Assembly (NCBI GenBank): GCA_037176885.1
Contig: JAWWNJ010000002.1
Coordinates: forward strand, 620,001 to 684,000
Reading direction: 5' to 3'
DNA: 64,000 bases
Source: Favolaschia claudopus
Taxonomy: Eukaryota > Basidiomycota > Agaricomycetes > Agaricales > Mycenaceae
Shown here: one piece after another, positions 10,357 to 20,973 of the stretch
Layout: each line of letters begins with the position of its first letter
Position numbering within the stretch: the stretch's first letter is position 1
The notes under the pieces: model-generated
What the model was told of the DNA's origin: nothing
The model's database searches: none
The model's input: only the letters and a program-made list of their open reading frames with translations
Program-made: the position numbers and the translations under genes

Positions 10357-11548
10357 ATGGAGAACCTTCCCCTACACATACTGGAGGAGATCATGAATTT
10401 ATACAACACCTTACCTCTAAAGCCGCCCCCTAACCAATGGACGATCCTGGCTTCCTTCTTCGTCACATCCACCTCCACTGGAATGCACAAAATTCTGTCT
10501 CTTGCCACCGGAACCAAGTGCCTCCCTTCCAACCGACTTCCCAAAGATGGTGAAGCCGTACACGATAGCCATGCTGAGGTGCTTGCCCGACGCGGCGTTG
10601 TCCGCTGGTTTCTCGAAGAAATAGCTCGATTTCAAGAATCCCAAGTCTCCCAGTGGATCCATGCTTGCGATGACGGAAAATACGCCCTCAAGGATGATGC
10701 TAGACTGTCACTATATGTCTCAACCGTCCCTTGTAAGACTCTCGAGACCCGTCTATCGCTTCGATTTCAACATGTGAAGGTGGAGATGCCTCCATGCGAT
10801 TTCTTTCTTCCTCTCAGGATGAGGAAATGGCCGCTTTGAAAGATTCCGCGGCTCGACTCCCTTCTGATCTGACTGCGGCAACAAGGGGACGCGATAACTA
10901 CGCACTCTTTGGGGCTCTACGAACGAAACCTGGCAGAGCAGACGCTCCTTCCACCGCATCTATGTCCTGCAGCGATAAAATTGCGTCTTGGAGCTTTCTC
11001 GGCGTCCAAGGAGCTTTGGGCGCCAGATTCATGCGACCATTGTATATTCATAATGTTATCATCGGTGAAGTCCCTGTTCATCTACGCTCGGTCGTGCAAG
11101 AAGACTGTGAGCGTGGGCTGTGGCAGCGTCTTGAGGGTATCCCAGGTATCCCTGCCTGTCCTCACGATATCCAGCAAGGATTACATACGTCTTGCAGGCT
11201 GCGGCGAATACTCCCTACATCCTTTGAAGGTTCAATTCACCGACCTGCCTTTCGTACACGCACGTACCACGGTACCTAAAGTGCGCAACTCGTGTAACGA
11301 CTGTGGGTTGGATAAGTCTCCCGCATTGTAACCTCAATTTGACGTATTCTAGCATTGTGGTGGATAGCCGATTCTAGCAGACCTGCAGAAATTATAATCA
11401 ATGGCTTCAAGCGCGGAATTGCCCCGAAACACCGACACCGGGAACTACATAGGTGCGCCTATATGTTAAACTCTGAAACGATTGCTGTCCCTGAGCATGC
11501 TTTGGGTAGACCTCAAGCCTGTCGAAAATCCATGCTGCATCTGTATAA
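10357..11548 (+). CDS. TAD1: tRNA-specific adenosine deaminase 1 (Tad1/ADAT1)
   Basis: Encodes the ADAR-related deaminase that converts A37 to inosine in tRNA-Ala. The catalytic zinc motif is complete: HDSHAEVLARRGVVRWFLEE supplies His and the proton-shuttling Glu, VPC-GDASM (joined over the intron starting at 10733) supplies the first Cys, and MSCSDKIASW supplies the second. Downstream come LYIHNVIIGE, YSLHPLKVQFTDLPFVHART and the C-terminal signature WWIADSSRPAEIIINGFKRG, then PKHRHRELHSLSKIHAASV. Exon 1 is 10357-10732; the acceptor is at 10779. The final exon is very short and ends at 11548. The reading through 11060-11170 is somewhat unusual, but all junctions used keep frame. Firm identification. 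Confidence 0.92.
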
Positions 11549-11910
11549 CGAAACTCTCGGAATCTGTGGACTTGCTCTTGAACTGTAAACTCCAAAATCT
11601 CCAGAATGAAGCCCTGTTCTCATGTTGTCCAGTGATTTGCCTTACAGCACAGTAAAACTGTCGATGAACGAATATCAAGCAGCAAAACAGGATCTCATCG
11701 GCCCCAACTGCCGATTTTCAGGCTGGATTCATGGCTCGTCTATCCAATTCGAAGTGCCGCAACAATCCAGCACTGACAAGAGCATTAGCGAAATATCATA
11801 GACTATATACGTATCTAGTCGTGCACAGAATAACAACATGGTAATTAACGCTTCGTGAAAAATAGATCGGGGCATTATACATTCGTGGTCGTCACAGGGA
11901 GATCCATTTC
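11549..11910. other. convergent intergenic region TAD1 / GPC1
   Basis: About 360 bp between two convergent genes; 3' UTRs and terminators expected. No coding signal seen. Confidence 0.5.
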
Positions 11911-13903
11911 TTATTCGTTTTTCTTTGCTTGGAGTTCGACAGCAGCCGTTGTTTCAGGGAGTTCGAGCTCGGGAGGCTCTCCGTGAATAGTGTGTTTTGC
12001 GATCATTATGGGAGGTGAATCTTCTGCAGATGATTGACCATCTTCGCTGGGGACACTGCTGACCCCTGGTGTGCCGAGGGGAGTTTCGAGCCCAGACCGA
12101 GCATTACTCTCAGCCAACTCCTTCCGTAAGGCTTCTAGCTCCCGTTCGAATCTGAGAGAGCGGGGTTCTCAACAAACGCTCTGAACAACCGGTGAACAGG
12201 AGACTCACTTGCGACCAAAGACCTCAATGTAGAACCCGCCACCGTTCCAAACGCTGACAGAAAGAATTAGGATAAGGAAGGCGCCGCTCCAGAAAGGGCT
12301 GTCATAGAGCAAATAGACGGCAGGCGCTTCGGTGAGGACCCCATACACTGCGAGGCGATTATATAAAAAACAATGATTTTCAGAGAGGGAAAAAGCGCAC
12401 CCAGCTGGCCAGCCATGAACGATACCTCGCGATATGCGGGGGGAGTCGATGACAGCATGCGACCAATCATCCCGCGCTTATCGTTGAGAAGGAAGGAGAA
12501 TGACGTCGTACGTTGGCCGGACTCTATCTTTTGACGACGATCAACAAGGATGAACTGAGGAGGCCGCTTCAGTCGATATCTGGTCAAAAGGTGCGAATTC
12601 CTTACCTTCCAGTACAATATCTGCCAACTGAGATCTGCAACGGTCTGAGAAATTTTCGAAAGAGAAGCAAATATGACACACATATCCCGCCGCTCAAAAG
12701 CATGGCTCGTATCGGATTGAGGTGTGGCACCTCAAGGAGAGCAGGGAAACGGAGCTCAGCCGAGGGATAGAAATGGCTTCGAGTTGCAAAGATGAGCAAA
12801 AATACGGAACGGGGTGAGAGGGGACCAACCGTATCACAGTGAAAGTGAACGGAGCGTAGATATGAATAAATAGGGAAGTAACTGCACCATCATAAATCAG
12901 AAAACGGTTCCAGTCATACATAATAGCTCGCATTCACCTTTGTCTATATCGTGGAACACCAAAGAATTCCGCCAAGTGATGACCGCACTTGCGAGAGACC
13001 CATGAGAGAGACAATAGCAGGCCGTAAAAAGGGCGGGGCTGAACGGCAACACCCAGAGGTAGATCAAGTTGAGTATGCTGACGTAGTAACACAGGTCGAA
13101 CAAGAAATCTACACTCCTTAGGTAGACGCAAATCAATGCAAAATGCCACTTACAATGCCAGGCGCGTTTCTTGTAAAAATAAACGCGAAGGGGAAGGAGA
13201 TACAGAGCTGAAGGCCATATCCATTCAGGATCACGCCGGGCAGTGCGCGCAGGAACGCGTACCTTGAAGCGTATACGAGACATGAATCCATCTGGTGCAT
13301 GTAAATGTAAGAATCGGAACAGAAACAGGACGCGAAATTACGCACTGTGGGGCGAGACCAAAAAGCAGGGCAGAAGAGACAAGAGACATCACACCAAAGA
13401 AGAAACTGAATACGGGATAAATTTATCACTTCGCCTAGAGCTGTGTCGTCAACACGCACCTGACTTTCTCCCGCGTTCTCACAACTTTAGCAGACTGCCA
13501 CGAACTGGACAACTTGGTCATTCGGCTTGATACCTGGTCCCATCGTTGAATACCAGAGTAGGGTTTGAAATGAATATACCCACTCTGAGCCGAAAGCTTT
13601 TGAATTCGCGCTCAAAATTCTCCGCGAGCGCGTCCCCAGAAAGATCCCGAATCTTGAAAGTTTCCTCAGCCCTCATCTTCAGGCGGTCGCTGTGTTTCTG
13701 GAGTTTTCTCTGAAGTAAATCAACGTGAGAGTCGAAGTATGTTTCGACAGTGTCTAGTTTCGCGTCAGTGCGTGCTTGCCACTTGCAGCGTTATTGAGGA
13801 TAGTACCAAGAAGAGTAAACGCGCTGGTCCAATCAGACATTTCTTCTCGTCTAAAGCGTTCGAAAGAGCCACTAAATGGCCCGCTGAAGTAGTCTTTGGA
13901 CAT
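11911..13903 (-). CDS. GPC1: glycerophosphocholine acyltransferase Gpc1
   Basis: A polytopic ER membrane enzyme of the DUF2838 family that acylates glycerophosphocholine with acyl-CoA to lysophosphatidylcholine, part of phosphatidylcholine remodelling. Around ten exons. N-terminus MSKDYFSGPFSGSFERFRRE, then a charged coiled segment (VETYFDSHVDLLQRKLQKHS). Membrane core: YTLQALYLLPLRVYFYKKRA, FLFDLCYYVSILNLIYLWVL, the family signature ITWRNSLVFHDIDK followed over an intron by VTSLFIHIYAPF, then LVDRRQKIESGQRTTSF and DSPFWSGAFLILILSVSVWN followed by GGGFYIEVFGRKFERELEAL. The C-terminal tail is acidic and serine-rich, ending QAKKNE. The His in VFHDIDK is invariant in the family. Exon joins were made by eye but give a continuous match to family order. 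Confidence 0.9.
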
Positions 13904-14328
13904 TGTTCGTCGTTTGCCGTCGACCGGGACAATGGGCAGCAAAGCGGTTGTGGTTGTGGTCAAGAACGTGCTGATTGCCAAAACGAGAATCCTTTGCGGC
14001 TTCCTCGACACGCACCGCCACCGCAAATTACCGAAGCCCCTATTGGTTGCAATATCTTTATTCGGCGGTTTTATCGACCAGAAAATGGGATACAGCCAGA
14101 TTCCTCCACCACTTGAAACTGAGAATCGCAAAGGTAGTCGTGGCAGCATGCATTCTGCGATTTTCATGCCAAAGCGTACCCGTATTTGGTCATTCGGCAT
14201 CTAGACCGTGATATCCGGCGGAGTTTAAAAGCACTTTCCTTCATTCCACTCGCATACTCGAGTCTTGCTCGACGCCGACTCTCTCCTCACCTTTATATAC
14301 ATCCGGTATATAAAGACTTGTCTACACT
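13904..14328. promoter_or_regulatory. divergent promoter region GPC1 / DUF1748
   Basis: 425 bp between divergent starts. On the plus strand there are two TATA-like elements, TTATATAC at 14292-14299 and TATATAAAG at 14307-14315; the second lies unusually close (about 14 nt) to the DUF1748 ATG at 14329, so the first is the more plausible core element. Confidence 0.4.
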
Positions 14329-14817
14329 ATGTTCGGGAAGCTCGGTTCGCATGCGCCGCGTCTTTCGCCACCCTAGCTCAATGAAGACGCTTCATTACAG
14401 TCCACCTCGGCATTGACGCCGTCCTCATCAGTGTATTCCTCGCCGGATTGAAGAGAAATACTGGGTTAACGTGTGTTTCTGTTGTCCTCGACTTGTCCTC
14501 AGCTCAACACCCCGTTTTTAGACCGAAACTCGCCTCTGTACCCAACAAAGACATCAGGCGTGAGTTTCCCGTAACCACACACGCAATCCGAATCTCATGC
14601 ATTGTCTCCAGAACTTGTACGGTCATATCTTGAATTCGGTGTGTTGAAGAGACGTTCACTTGGCTACTCATTACTTATGTGCGACGGGAAGGGGAATACG
14701 CGTTCGATTTTGCGGTCGTCATATGTGGTGTACGTGAAGAAGGTTGTCCTCACTCACTCAAATGCTCACTAGTCTTTCTATACCCAGAGATCATCATCCT
14801 TCGAAAGACAACGCTGA
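14329..14817 (+). CDS. DUF1748 family small protein
   Basis: Six tiny exons (14329-14344, 14401-14470, 14522-14559, 14612-14638, 14692-14729, 14773-14817) splice in frame to 77 residues: MFGKLVHLGIDAVLISVF, LAGLKRNTGLT, PKLASVPNKDIRQLVRSYLE, FGEYAFDFAVVICG and a short polar tail SFYTQRSSSFERQR. This is the compact fungal DUF1748 family (PF08520), whose hallmarks are the N-terminal D-A-x-L-x-S-x-x-LAG-x-KR-x-TGL segment, NKDIR and the closing FGEYxFDxAV. Function is not established. Exon 1 has only 16 nt. All five introns are 46-56 nt with GT-AG ends. No long open frame marks the gene, so it depends on the splicing model, but the family match across every junction is strong. Confidence 0.85.
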
Positions 14818-14882
14818 CCGCCTCCATCTTCTCTTAATGTCCTGCATGCCATCTGTACTGTCGCATTCCATATTACATTATT

Positions 14883-15342
14883 CTATCCGAGGAAATTGAA
14901 CACGAAGAAATGTAGCACGATCGAGCCTATTGCAAAGTCGGCGAAAGCTCTGTTGCCAAGGTCAGAGGATGATCCATCCTGATATCATTGACACCGCGCA
15001 CCGTTCTGGAGACACGTCTTTGAATTCATTTTTGTTTTGAGGATTCACTTGGGAACGGAGCGACGCGGTTAAAACGAATTGGCCAACTGTGCTCCCGAAT
15101 CTACGCGGACAATGAGGAATGTGGAGCAGAGTGTAGCGGGCCACGTACCCGGACAGAAAAGCGTTGTAAGGGAAGGTGGTTACGAGTACGCAGTAGGCGA
15201 ATTGTACAATGCCGGAGAGCATGAGGAAGACGAGGAAAGCATCGATAAATTTAAGGCGATCCGGGGTCTGGTCGTTGTATGCCTTCCAGAGGGACTGTAC
15301 AGCGGAGGACGGTGCTGGGGCCGTGGCTGGTTTGGGAGGCAT
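14883..15342 (-). CDS. OST2: oligosaccharyltransferase subunit Ost2/DAD1
   Basis: Encodes the small DAD1/Ost2 subunit of the ER oligosaccharyltransferase that N-glycosylates nascent proteins. Three exons: MPPKPATAPAPSSAVQSLWK with LKFIDAFLVFLMLSGIVQFA and YCVLVTTFPYNAFLSG, then FGSTVGQFVLTASLRSQVNP with NEFKDVSPER, then RAFADFAIGSIVLHFFVFNF ending LG. The order and the FVFNFLG C-terminus are exactly those of the family and the length is about 125 residues. The start at 15342 gives the usual short cytosolic N-terminus. It is head-to-head with the mitoribosomal gene at 15477 (134 bp apart) and convergent with the DUF1748 gene, whose stop lies 65 bp away. Confidence 0.95.
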
Positions 15343-15476
15343 AATTAAAGGATTGACGTGGAGGAACGCGAGCAAGTGAACTTGGAGAAGCTAAAGCCAA
15401 ACAACACACGCTACAATCCAAAAAATCGCCTTGACCTGGACCATCCCGACGCGACTTGGTGCTTTGAAGTCGGGAT
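15343..15476. promoter_or_regulatory. compact bidirectional promoter OST2 / mS42-like
   Basis: Only 134 bp separate the start codons of two divergent housekeeping genes, so both promoters must overlap here. No obvious TATA box is visible. Confidence 0.55.
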
Positions 15477-16685
15477 ATGAGCTGGCTATGGCGTTCTCGA
15501 CATGCGTTGACGCGGTTTAGAAGACCCTTAATACCGCGCGGGACCAGGGGTGTTGCAGGCCAATTCGACCACCAGCCTCTCCCATTACCATATAAAATTG
15601 AAGATGGTCTGGGAGACTTTCTTCCCCCACCCGCTCTCGAAGCAGTTGCTATGGAGTATCAACTTGGTCTTTTGGCGCGTCTGACTGACGAAGTTCGAAG
15701 TAAGGAATCGCTCTCTGCTAAACTGTCGACTTCGACCAATATTTTCGTCCTTGTTCAGACACTGATATTGAGGATGCGTCGGTCACTCAAATAATCATTA
15801 GCACCGCTCCGTTTCGAGAGAAGACACTTGCATTCAATTACGCCAGTCTTGCTCTCAATAACAGTTTCTTTTTGGGGCAGCTTGTGCGTACACTGTCTCG
15901 TTCTAATAAAATTCACTCATGAAAGCTCTTTCTAGACGCCCAATATTCAAGATACGCTAGAGCCTGCCATCTATCCGCCTCTCTATCTGCAAATCCAGAC
16001 GGACCATGGCGGCTTGGAACAACTAAAATCGGCATTCTCTGCTGCCGCCATGGGCATGTTCACTTCCGGGTACATATGGTTCGTGACAGACAAATATGGA
16101 TCCACCTCCATTCTTCCTACATTGGGCCCTGGAACCCTCCTTGTCCGCTCACGAACCTACGCCGCAGAAGGCTTCCCAAATCTCTACCACGGGATGACTG
16201 CCAGTCCTTTCGGATGGGACAAGGAGCAGCAGTACGTCGGGAAGTACCTCGCAGATTGGGGTATGGACGGCCGAGGGGACAGACCCCCGATACTGGATCC
16301 TAAGCACATGTCCAAGTTCATGGGCGCCCTCGACGACCGCCTGCCTACCCTTCCTTCTTCCTCCAACGGAAACTACGGTGCCAACACCCCGCTGCAAACA
16401 CGCTTCATGCACCTCAGTGCGCGTCGGTTCGCGGACTGGGATGCCAGCCCTCCCGGCATACACGACCCCGCACCCTTGTCTGCACCGTCATCGCAGTACA
16501 AGCATACCGATGCGCTGCACGTTGGCGAGGTGCTCTACCCATTATTCTGCCTTCCTGTGCAGGAGCATGCATGGCTCATGGCGGGCTACGGGGTTTGGGG
16601 GAAGGAGGCGTGGTTGCGCGAGTTCTGGAACGTCCTAAACTGGCGGCAGGTCGGGCAGAGCTATGCCCACATCCTAAAACACTAA
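15477..16685 (+). CDS. mitochondrial small ribosomal subunit protein of the SOD fold (mS42/mS43 type)
   Basis: Three exons encode a protein with an arginine-rich N-terminus (MSWLWRSRHALTRFRRPL, a mitochondrial presequence) and an Fe/Mn superoxide dismutase-like fold. Recognisable segments: KIEDGLGDFLPPPALEAVAM, FNYASLALNNSFFLGQL in place of the SOD helical hairpin, then LKSAFSAAAMGMFTSGYIWF and VTDKYGSTSILPTLGPGTLL. The C-terminus has HVGEVLYPLFCLPVQEHAWL and WNVLNWRQVGQSYAHI, corresponding to the SOD DVWEHAYY and N-x-x-NW regions. The metal-binding ligands are not all conserved, as in the fungal mitoribosomal paralogues Rsm26 (mS42) and Mrp1 (mS43) rather than true SODs. Which of the two it is cannot be settled by eye. 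Confidence 0.82.
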
Positions 16686-16881
16686 TTGGTTGCACGACCA
16701 TCCTCTCACTACAATTTAATTCTAGACACATGTAAGATACTAGCATAACATGCATACATTACTCACCAAGGGCATATCATTGCAGTCAGTGGGTCACCGG
16801 GAATTTCTGAGATAAACATGCATCTATACACCGTTAAGAATAAAACACAGTAGATATTACATTGCCGTATTAGTACTGAGG
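16686..16881. other. convergent intergenic region
   Basis: About 195 bp between the stop codons of the mitoribosomal gene and hexokinase; only 3' UTR sequence expected. Confidence 0.5.
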
Positions 16882-18947
16882 TTACAATTGCTTGGCTGCC
16901 TGGAGCGCGCAGAGTGCCGCTAAACACAACATTAGAATGCTTGAAACGCGAAAACAGTAGACGATGGAACACTTGCCTCCTACTCCACTTCCGTCCTTGG
17001 CCAAGCCAATTTCTACTTTCTTCTCGACCTCCTCCCCGACTAAGATGCGAAGAGATTCCCGGAGGGTTTCCTCGAAATGTGGGTAGAACTCTATCAGACT
17101 GTACCGCATAATATGAGCGACTGGAAGCAACACAGATCCTGAACGCACCTTCCGTCTACGCCGACACTGATCTTGTCCTCGTTTTTGGTCAACTTGTCGC
17201 TGAAACCCTTGAACACAGCGCGTCCCGTTTGAATGAGTACCGTTGCAACGGCCAGTCCACTCAATAACGCAGCGCGCCGTGCTACTAACGAGCACACCCA
17301 TCGAACAATCTGCGAATAGGTTAATGACACGCAAAAATCAAGCTCAGAGATACTCACGACAGCATCTCTTAGCGAGATATCTGCCTCTACGAAGCCCAGA
17401 TCCTTCACTAGGACAGCACGAACGCGCTCTAGCCGCACTTTGGTATCCGCGTCCAGCTTCTCGGGGTTCTCGAAAGCGGAAAGTTGGGGGACGGGAGCCC
17501 CCTGTGGATCCGGTCTGGCTTCCGCTCCTTCCCATGCCTCTTCAACCCCGCTCATGAAGCTGGTATCAAAACCGTAATGGGTATTCAACACGACAGTGGT
17601 TTTACCGCCAAAAAGTAAGGACTTTGGAGCGGCGTCGACGAGGGCAAGAAGGATATTTCGTGTCACTTCTCCCAGATACATACCGGAAATCATCTTCTCG
17701 AAAGCTTGGAAGGTGGGGTTTATGCTCTGCCGATCTAAAGCATTGTCGAAAGGAGTCGAAGGGAGATGAGACCGCTACAATGTTATTCAAATTCAGTATG
17801 AACTCGAGAACCGAATATTCAATTTACCGTGTTGTTGAAGGCACCCCATTCAGTGTTGACCACCATTACTCCTCCGCGAGACCCAGCAGGGTCATTGGCG
17901 AGTTTCCTGAGGTTGGCTGCCATCACGCTGGTAAATCCATTGAAAGAAATAAAAATAAGGACCACGTACAGAGATCCTCCACGTATGCGCCGTTGGTTCC
18001 GGTGCCAAATATGGCGCCAAGCACACATCCACCACCGGTGTATGCTCGGGATAGCAGGGCGCCAACGGTCTGATAACATTCTTAGATTTACGGCAAATGA
18101 CAGGAAGCAGAAGCGCACATCATTGACAAGAGCCACACACTTGACGTGCATATGTTTCCGGTCAAACGCGTCCTGCAGGAGCTTGACGACGTCTTTTCCT
18201 ATGGCATGCTTGGCGGAAAAGCCCTTGGTCCAGGTAAGAATCGTGCCCGAATCGAGCGCCGTTTGTTCCACAGGGAAGGAAAACGTCAGTCCCAGATGGA
18301 CCACATCTGCAGTCGGTTCTGAGAAGGGATCTTGGCCACCATGACTTGAAGGGGGTGGATGAGATGTGAGGAAGGCATCCACGGAGTCAGCGAGATAATC
18401 TATAGCACAGTCAGATACTGTAGCAGATGGTGATTCATGCAGCCGACCAAATAGAACAGTCGCTTCTCCGGTCTTGAGCGCGTCAGAGACTTTGTACTTC
18501 TGCTGGCGCAGAGTGAACGTTTTGTCGCCGTGAAGAACGACCTCGCAGACACGCCTGAGCTCGGATTACCAGATGGATCGAAAGAGTACACTATGTTAGC
18601 TCACATATTTGTGCCGCCGAGATCCAAAGCAAGGAATGTACTGGGACGCCGTTGAGATTCGACAACGAATTTCGTTACAACTGACTTACCCCGTCTCTGT
18701 ACCGTCAGGAACACCGGTAACAAACGTCGGGCTACACAATATTCGAAAACTGGTTGCTCAAGGGTCAATCCACGCACATCATAGCCATAGGATGGTTGTA
18801 GCCGCTGAGTCCGACTTTGAATTCCTCTAGAAACTGGCCGGTGAGGTCTAGCATGGTTTCGCGGCCCAACTGAAATTGGTCATGAATGCTGTCGAGGACG
18901 TGCTGAGCATCGGCAGGCTTTGCAAAGAGGGCGGATGTGGAGGGCAT
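16882..18947 (-). CDS. hexokinase
   Basis: ATP:hexose 6-phosphotransferase, the first step of glycolysis, cytosolic. The gene has about ten exons from ATG 18947 (MPSTSALFAKPADAQHVLDS). Motifs in order: the substrate-loop region FVTGVPDGTETG, phosphate-1 motif TFLALDLGGTN followed by RVCEVVLHGDKTF, the sugar-binding LGLTFSFPVEQTALDSG and ILTWTKGFSAKHAIGKDV, catalytic Asp in CVALVND followed by TVGALLSRAYTGGGC, GAIFGTGTNGAYVEDL, VMVVNTEWGAFNNT, and the C-terminal FSDKLTKNEDKISVGVDG leading to SLIEFYPHFEETLRESLR and ending AALCALQAAKQL. Length and domain order are those of fungal hexokinase I/II rather than bacterial glucokinase. All signature residues checked are present. Confidence 0.93.
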
Positions 18948-19722
18948 GGTGGCAGGTAGTAAGAGAAGAACAAAGTTGCGATCGATGTCCGGATTCGGGC
19001 ATAGCACATGAAATTTGTGTGACGACGTTTTGATGCGCTCTTTTCTCTCATTCACCACATCGTTGACTTTATTCAAACACGTCTATCTCGTCTCTTTCAA
19101 GACTCTCGTAGGATATCTCAGGTCTGCATACATCCGGCACGAGCCCCTTCCCTCCATCGTCGACCACAGACCAAGACGCACCCCGCTTTGTGGGGAAATG
19201 CTGGGGTTGAACGTTGACTGTTGATCTTGAGATGATCGCTCGGCAAACACTAGTAAAAGGCTTAGGCTGCCGGAACATGTTGAACATTGAGCGAGAGACG
19301 CCGAAGGACGCCGACAGTCTGGCCTGGACTCTGGCTTCGCGAAAGCGATAATATCCATGAAATACACATCTTGCCTTATCTTGTCCGACTTGAGATCATT
19401 CCGGCCTCATGACGGTTCCAGGCCACATAAGGCACGGCCCGAACTCTAGAACGCGATGCAAAACCTCTGGATTTTTCTGGCTTGAAGACCGCTAGCATCA
19501 CTTGTTCTGAATCGACGAAAATCTAGTCCTTACGCGGTGCAGTTTTCTGGCTGGAACGCACGAGCACAACACCAGACACTCAATTAGCCTTGTCCTCCTC
19601 CGTATAGTCCCGCATGGCGGTGCTCGAGCGACTATTAAATCCTTGAGTTGCAAGCAGAGGTTTTCCAACAGCACTCGCATCTACACACACATAAGCACTC
19701 GCAACTTGTCCCTTCCCTAAAC
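18948..19722. other. divergent intergenic region hexokinase / NDUFA4-like 1
   Basis: About 775 bp between divergent starts. Short open frames on the minus strand (up to 94 codons) have no family features. Likely promoters. Confidence 0.5.
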
Positions 19723-20200
19723 ATGCCCGCAACACTCAGAACTTCGATGAGGCCGTGGATGGCCGTCGAGGTATGAAAATGAACAAGCTTGTATCATCCT
19801 TGGTTGCTGACCTTGCTTGTGCTTAGGCAGCTCCAATGTTCGTCTCGATTTCTTGACACACTCCTCCGCGTACAGTATACTCATGTATGGATCCCTTTCA
19901 GTGTCGTGCTAGTCGCCGGCATGGTCTCCTTCGCCTCATACTTCACATACCGCTCGGCAATGGGTCCTACAAGTACGTGGATACCTTGCCTTGCTGTTCG
20001 CTTTGCCTACCCCGATCTTCTCAGTTCAATGGACCAAAGCCAACTCAGAACCCTGGAATACCATCCGACCCGACCAGGGTGTTAAGATGGTCGAAGTCAA
20101 CCACAGGTTCAACAAAAGGTGGACTTTGCGACCTTCCTGCATTCGTCCTCGCTTCTTTGCTCACCACACCTTCCACAGCTGGCACCGCGATCATATTTAG
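19723..20200 (+). CDS. NDUFA4 / MLRQ-type respiratory chain subunit, copy 1
   Basis: A small single-span inner mitochondrial membrane protein of the NDUFA4/B12D family (PF06522), attributed to complex I or complex IV. Spliced product: MPATLRTSMRPWMAVE, AAPIVVLVAGMVSFASYFTY, RSAMGPT, IQWTKANSEPWNTIRPDQGV, KMVEVNHRFNK and SWHRDHI. The W-TKAN-P-W-N-I-P-G-K-M-VNHRF-KSW order is the family signature. Introns interrupt after VE, in the codon for the Ile of API (phase 2), after GPT, and before the terminal SWHRDHI. Three of these positions are the same in the second copy at 44010-44470, so the two are true paralogues. Product about 80 residues. Confidence 0.87.
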
Positions 20201-20973
20201 AACATGATCTGGCCCGCCCGACTTGGCTGTTACGCTCTGGAGAAAGAAGAAGAATCTTGAAGAAGAAGCATAAATTGTGTATCAAATAGTTGTATAATAA
20301 CGGACCATCCCAATTAAACCATTCCATTTAATCATCCACAACCCCAGCGTTGGCTCCTAATTGACCAACGTCCCACAAGTCCATGCAGCTCTGTCGACTA
20401 CCAAGACCCTCTTACTTGAAGTTACATATTACTCTGTGCTTGCGGGGATCAAACTAACTCTTTAGGAACGCTATCCGCCACCTTCTCCAATGCAATAGTT
20501 CCTGCAAGACCAGGTTCTTCAGCCTCGCCAAGCACGCTGATGGTGTACACGGGAGGCAGATTGTAACGTTACTGCCTATAAAAATGTGCTCGAGTTCAAG
20601 TCTCAGCATGCAAAGCGTCATTTCACTTTCACGAAGAAAGTAGGATGACATAGTTACCGCAGTTTGCAGCACAATAGTCGACGATAAACTTGAACTGAAC
20701 TCGTCAAACACACCCTCACGCTCGAGCAAAGATCCGTCGACGAAAATGACATTTAGGTGTGGATGTTCGCGATTCTGAAAAAACAAGATGTCCAAAAGCA
20801 TGGTCCAAGCCAAGGTCGACGCGTAAGTATGAATACGCGACGGCCTGCCACAATCCAAGGCTAGCCTATAGTATGAAATTTCTTGTTCGATCCCAGATGT
20901 CCGGAGCCCAGTCGAGAGGGCACATCATCCCTAACCAATCCTGCTCATGCTCGTATCGCCAGTGAGTTACCGT
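20201..20973 (-). other. unassigned region with possible coding remnants
   Basis: On the minus strand, 20454-20858 contains an open frame of 134 codons. Part of it (REHPHLNVIFVDGSLLEREG) looks protein-like, and a different frame near its end reads VYTISVLGEAEEPGLAGTIA before a stop at about 20451. I could not join these with consistent splice sites. It could be an unrecognised spliced gene, or a decayed one. The rest appears non-coding. Confidence 0.25.
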
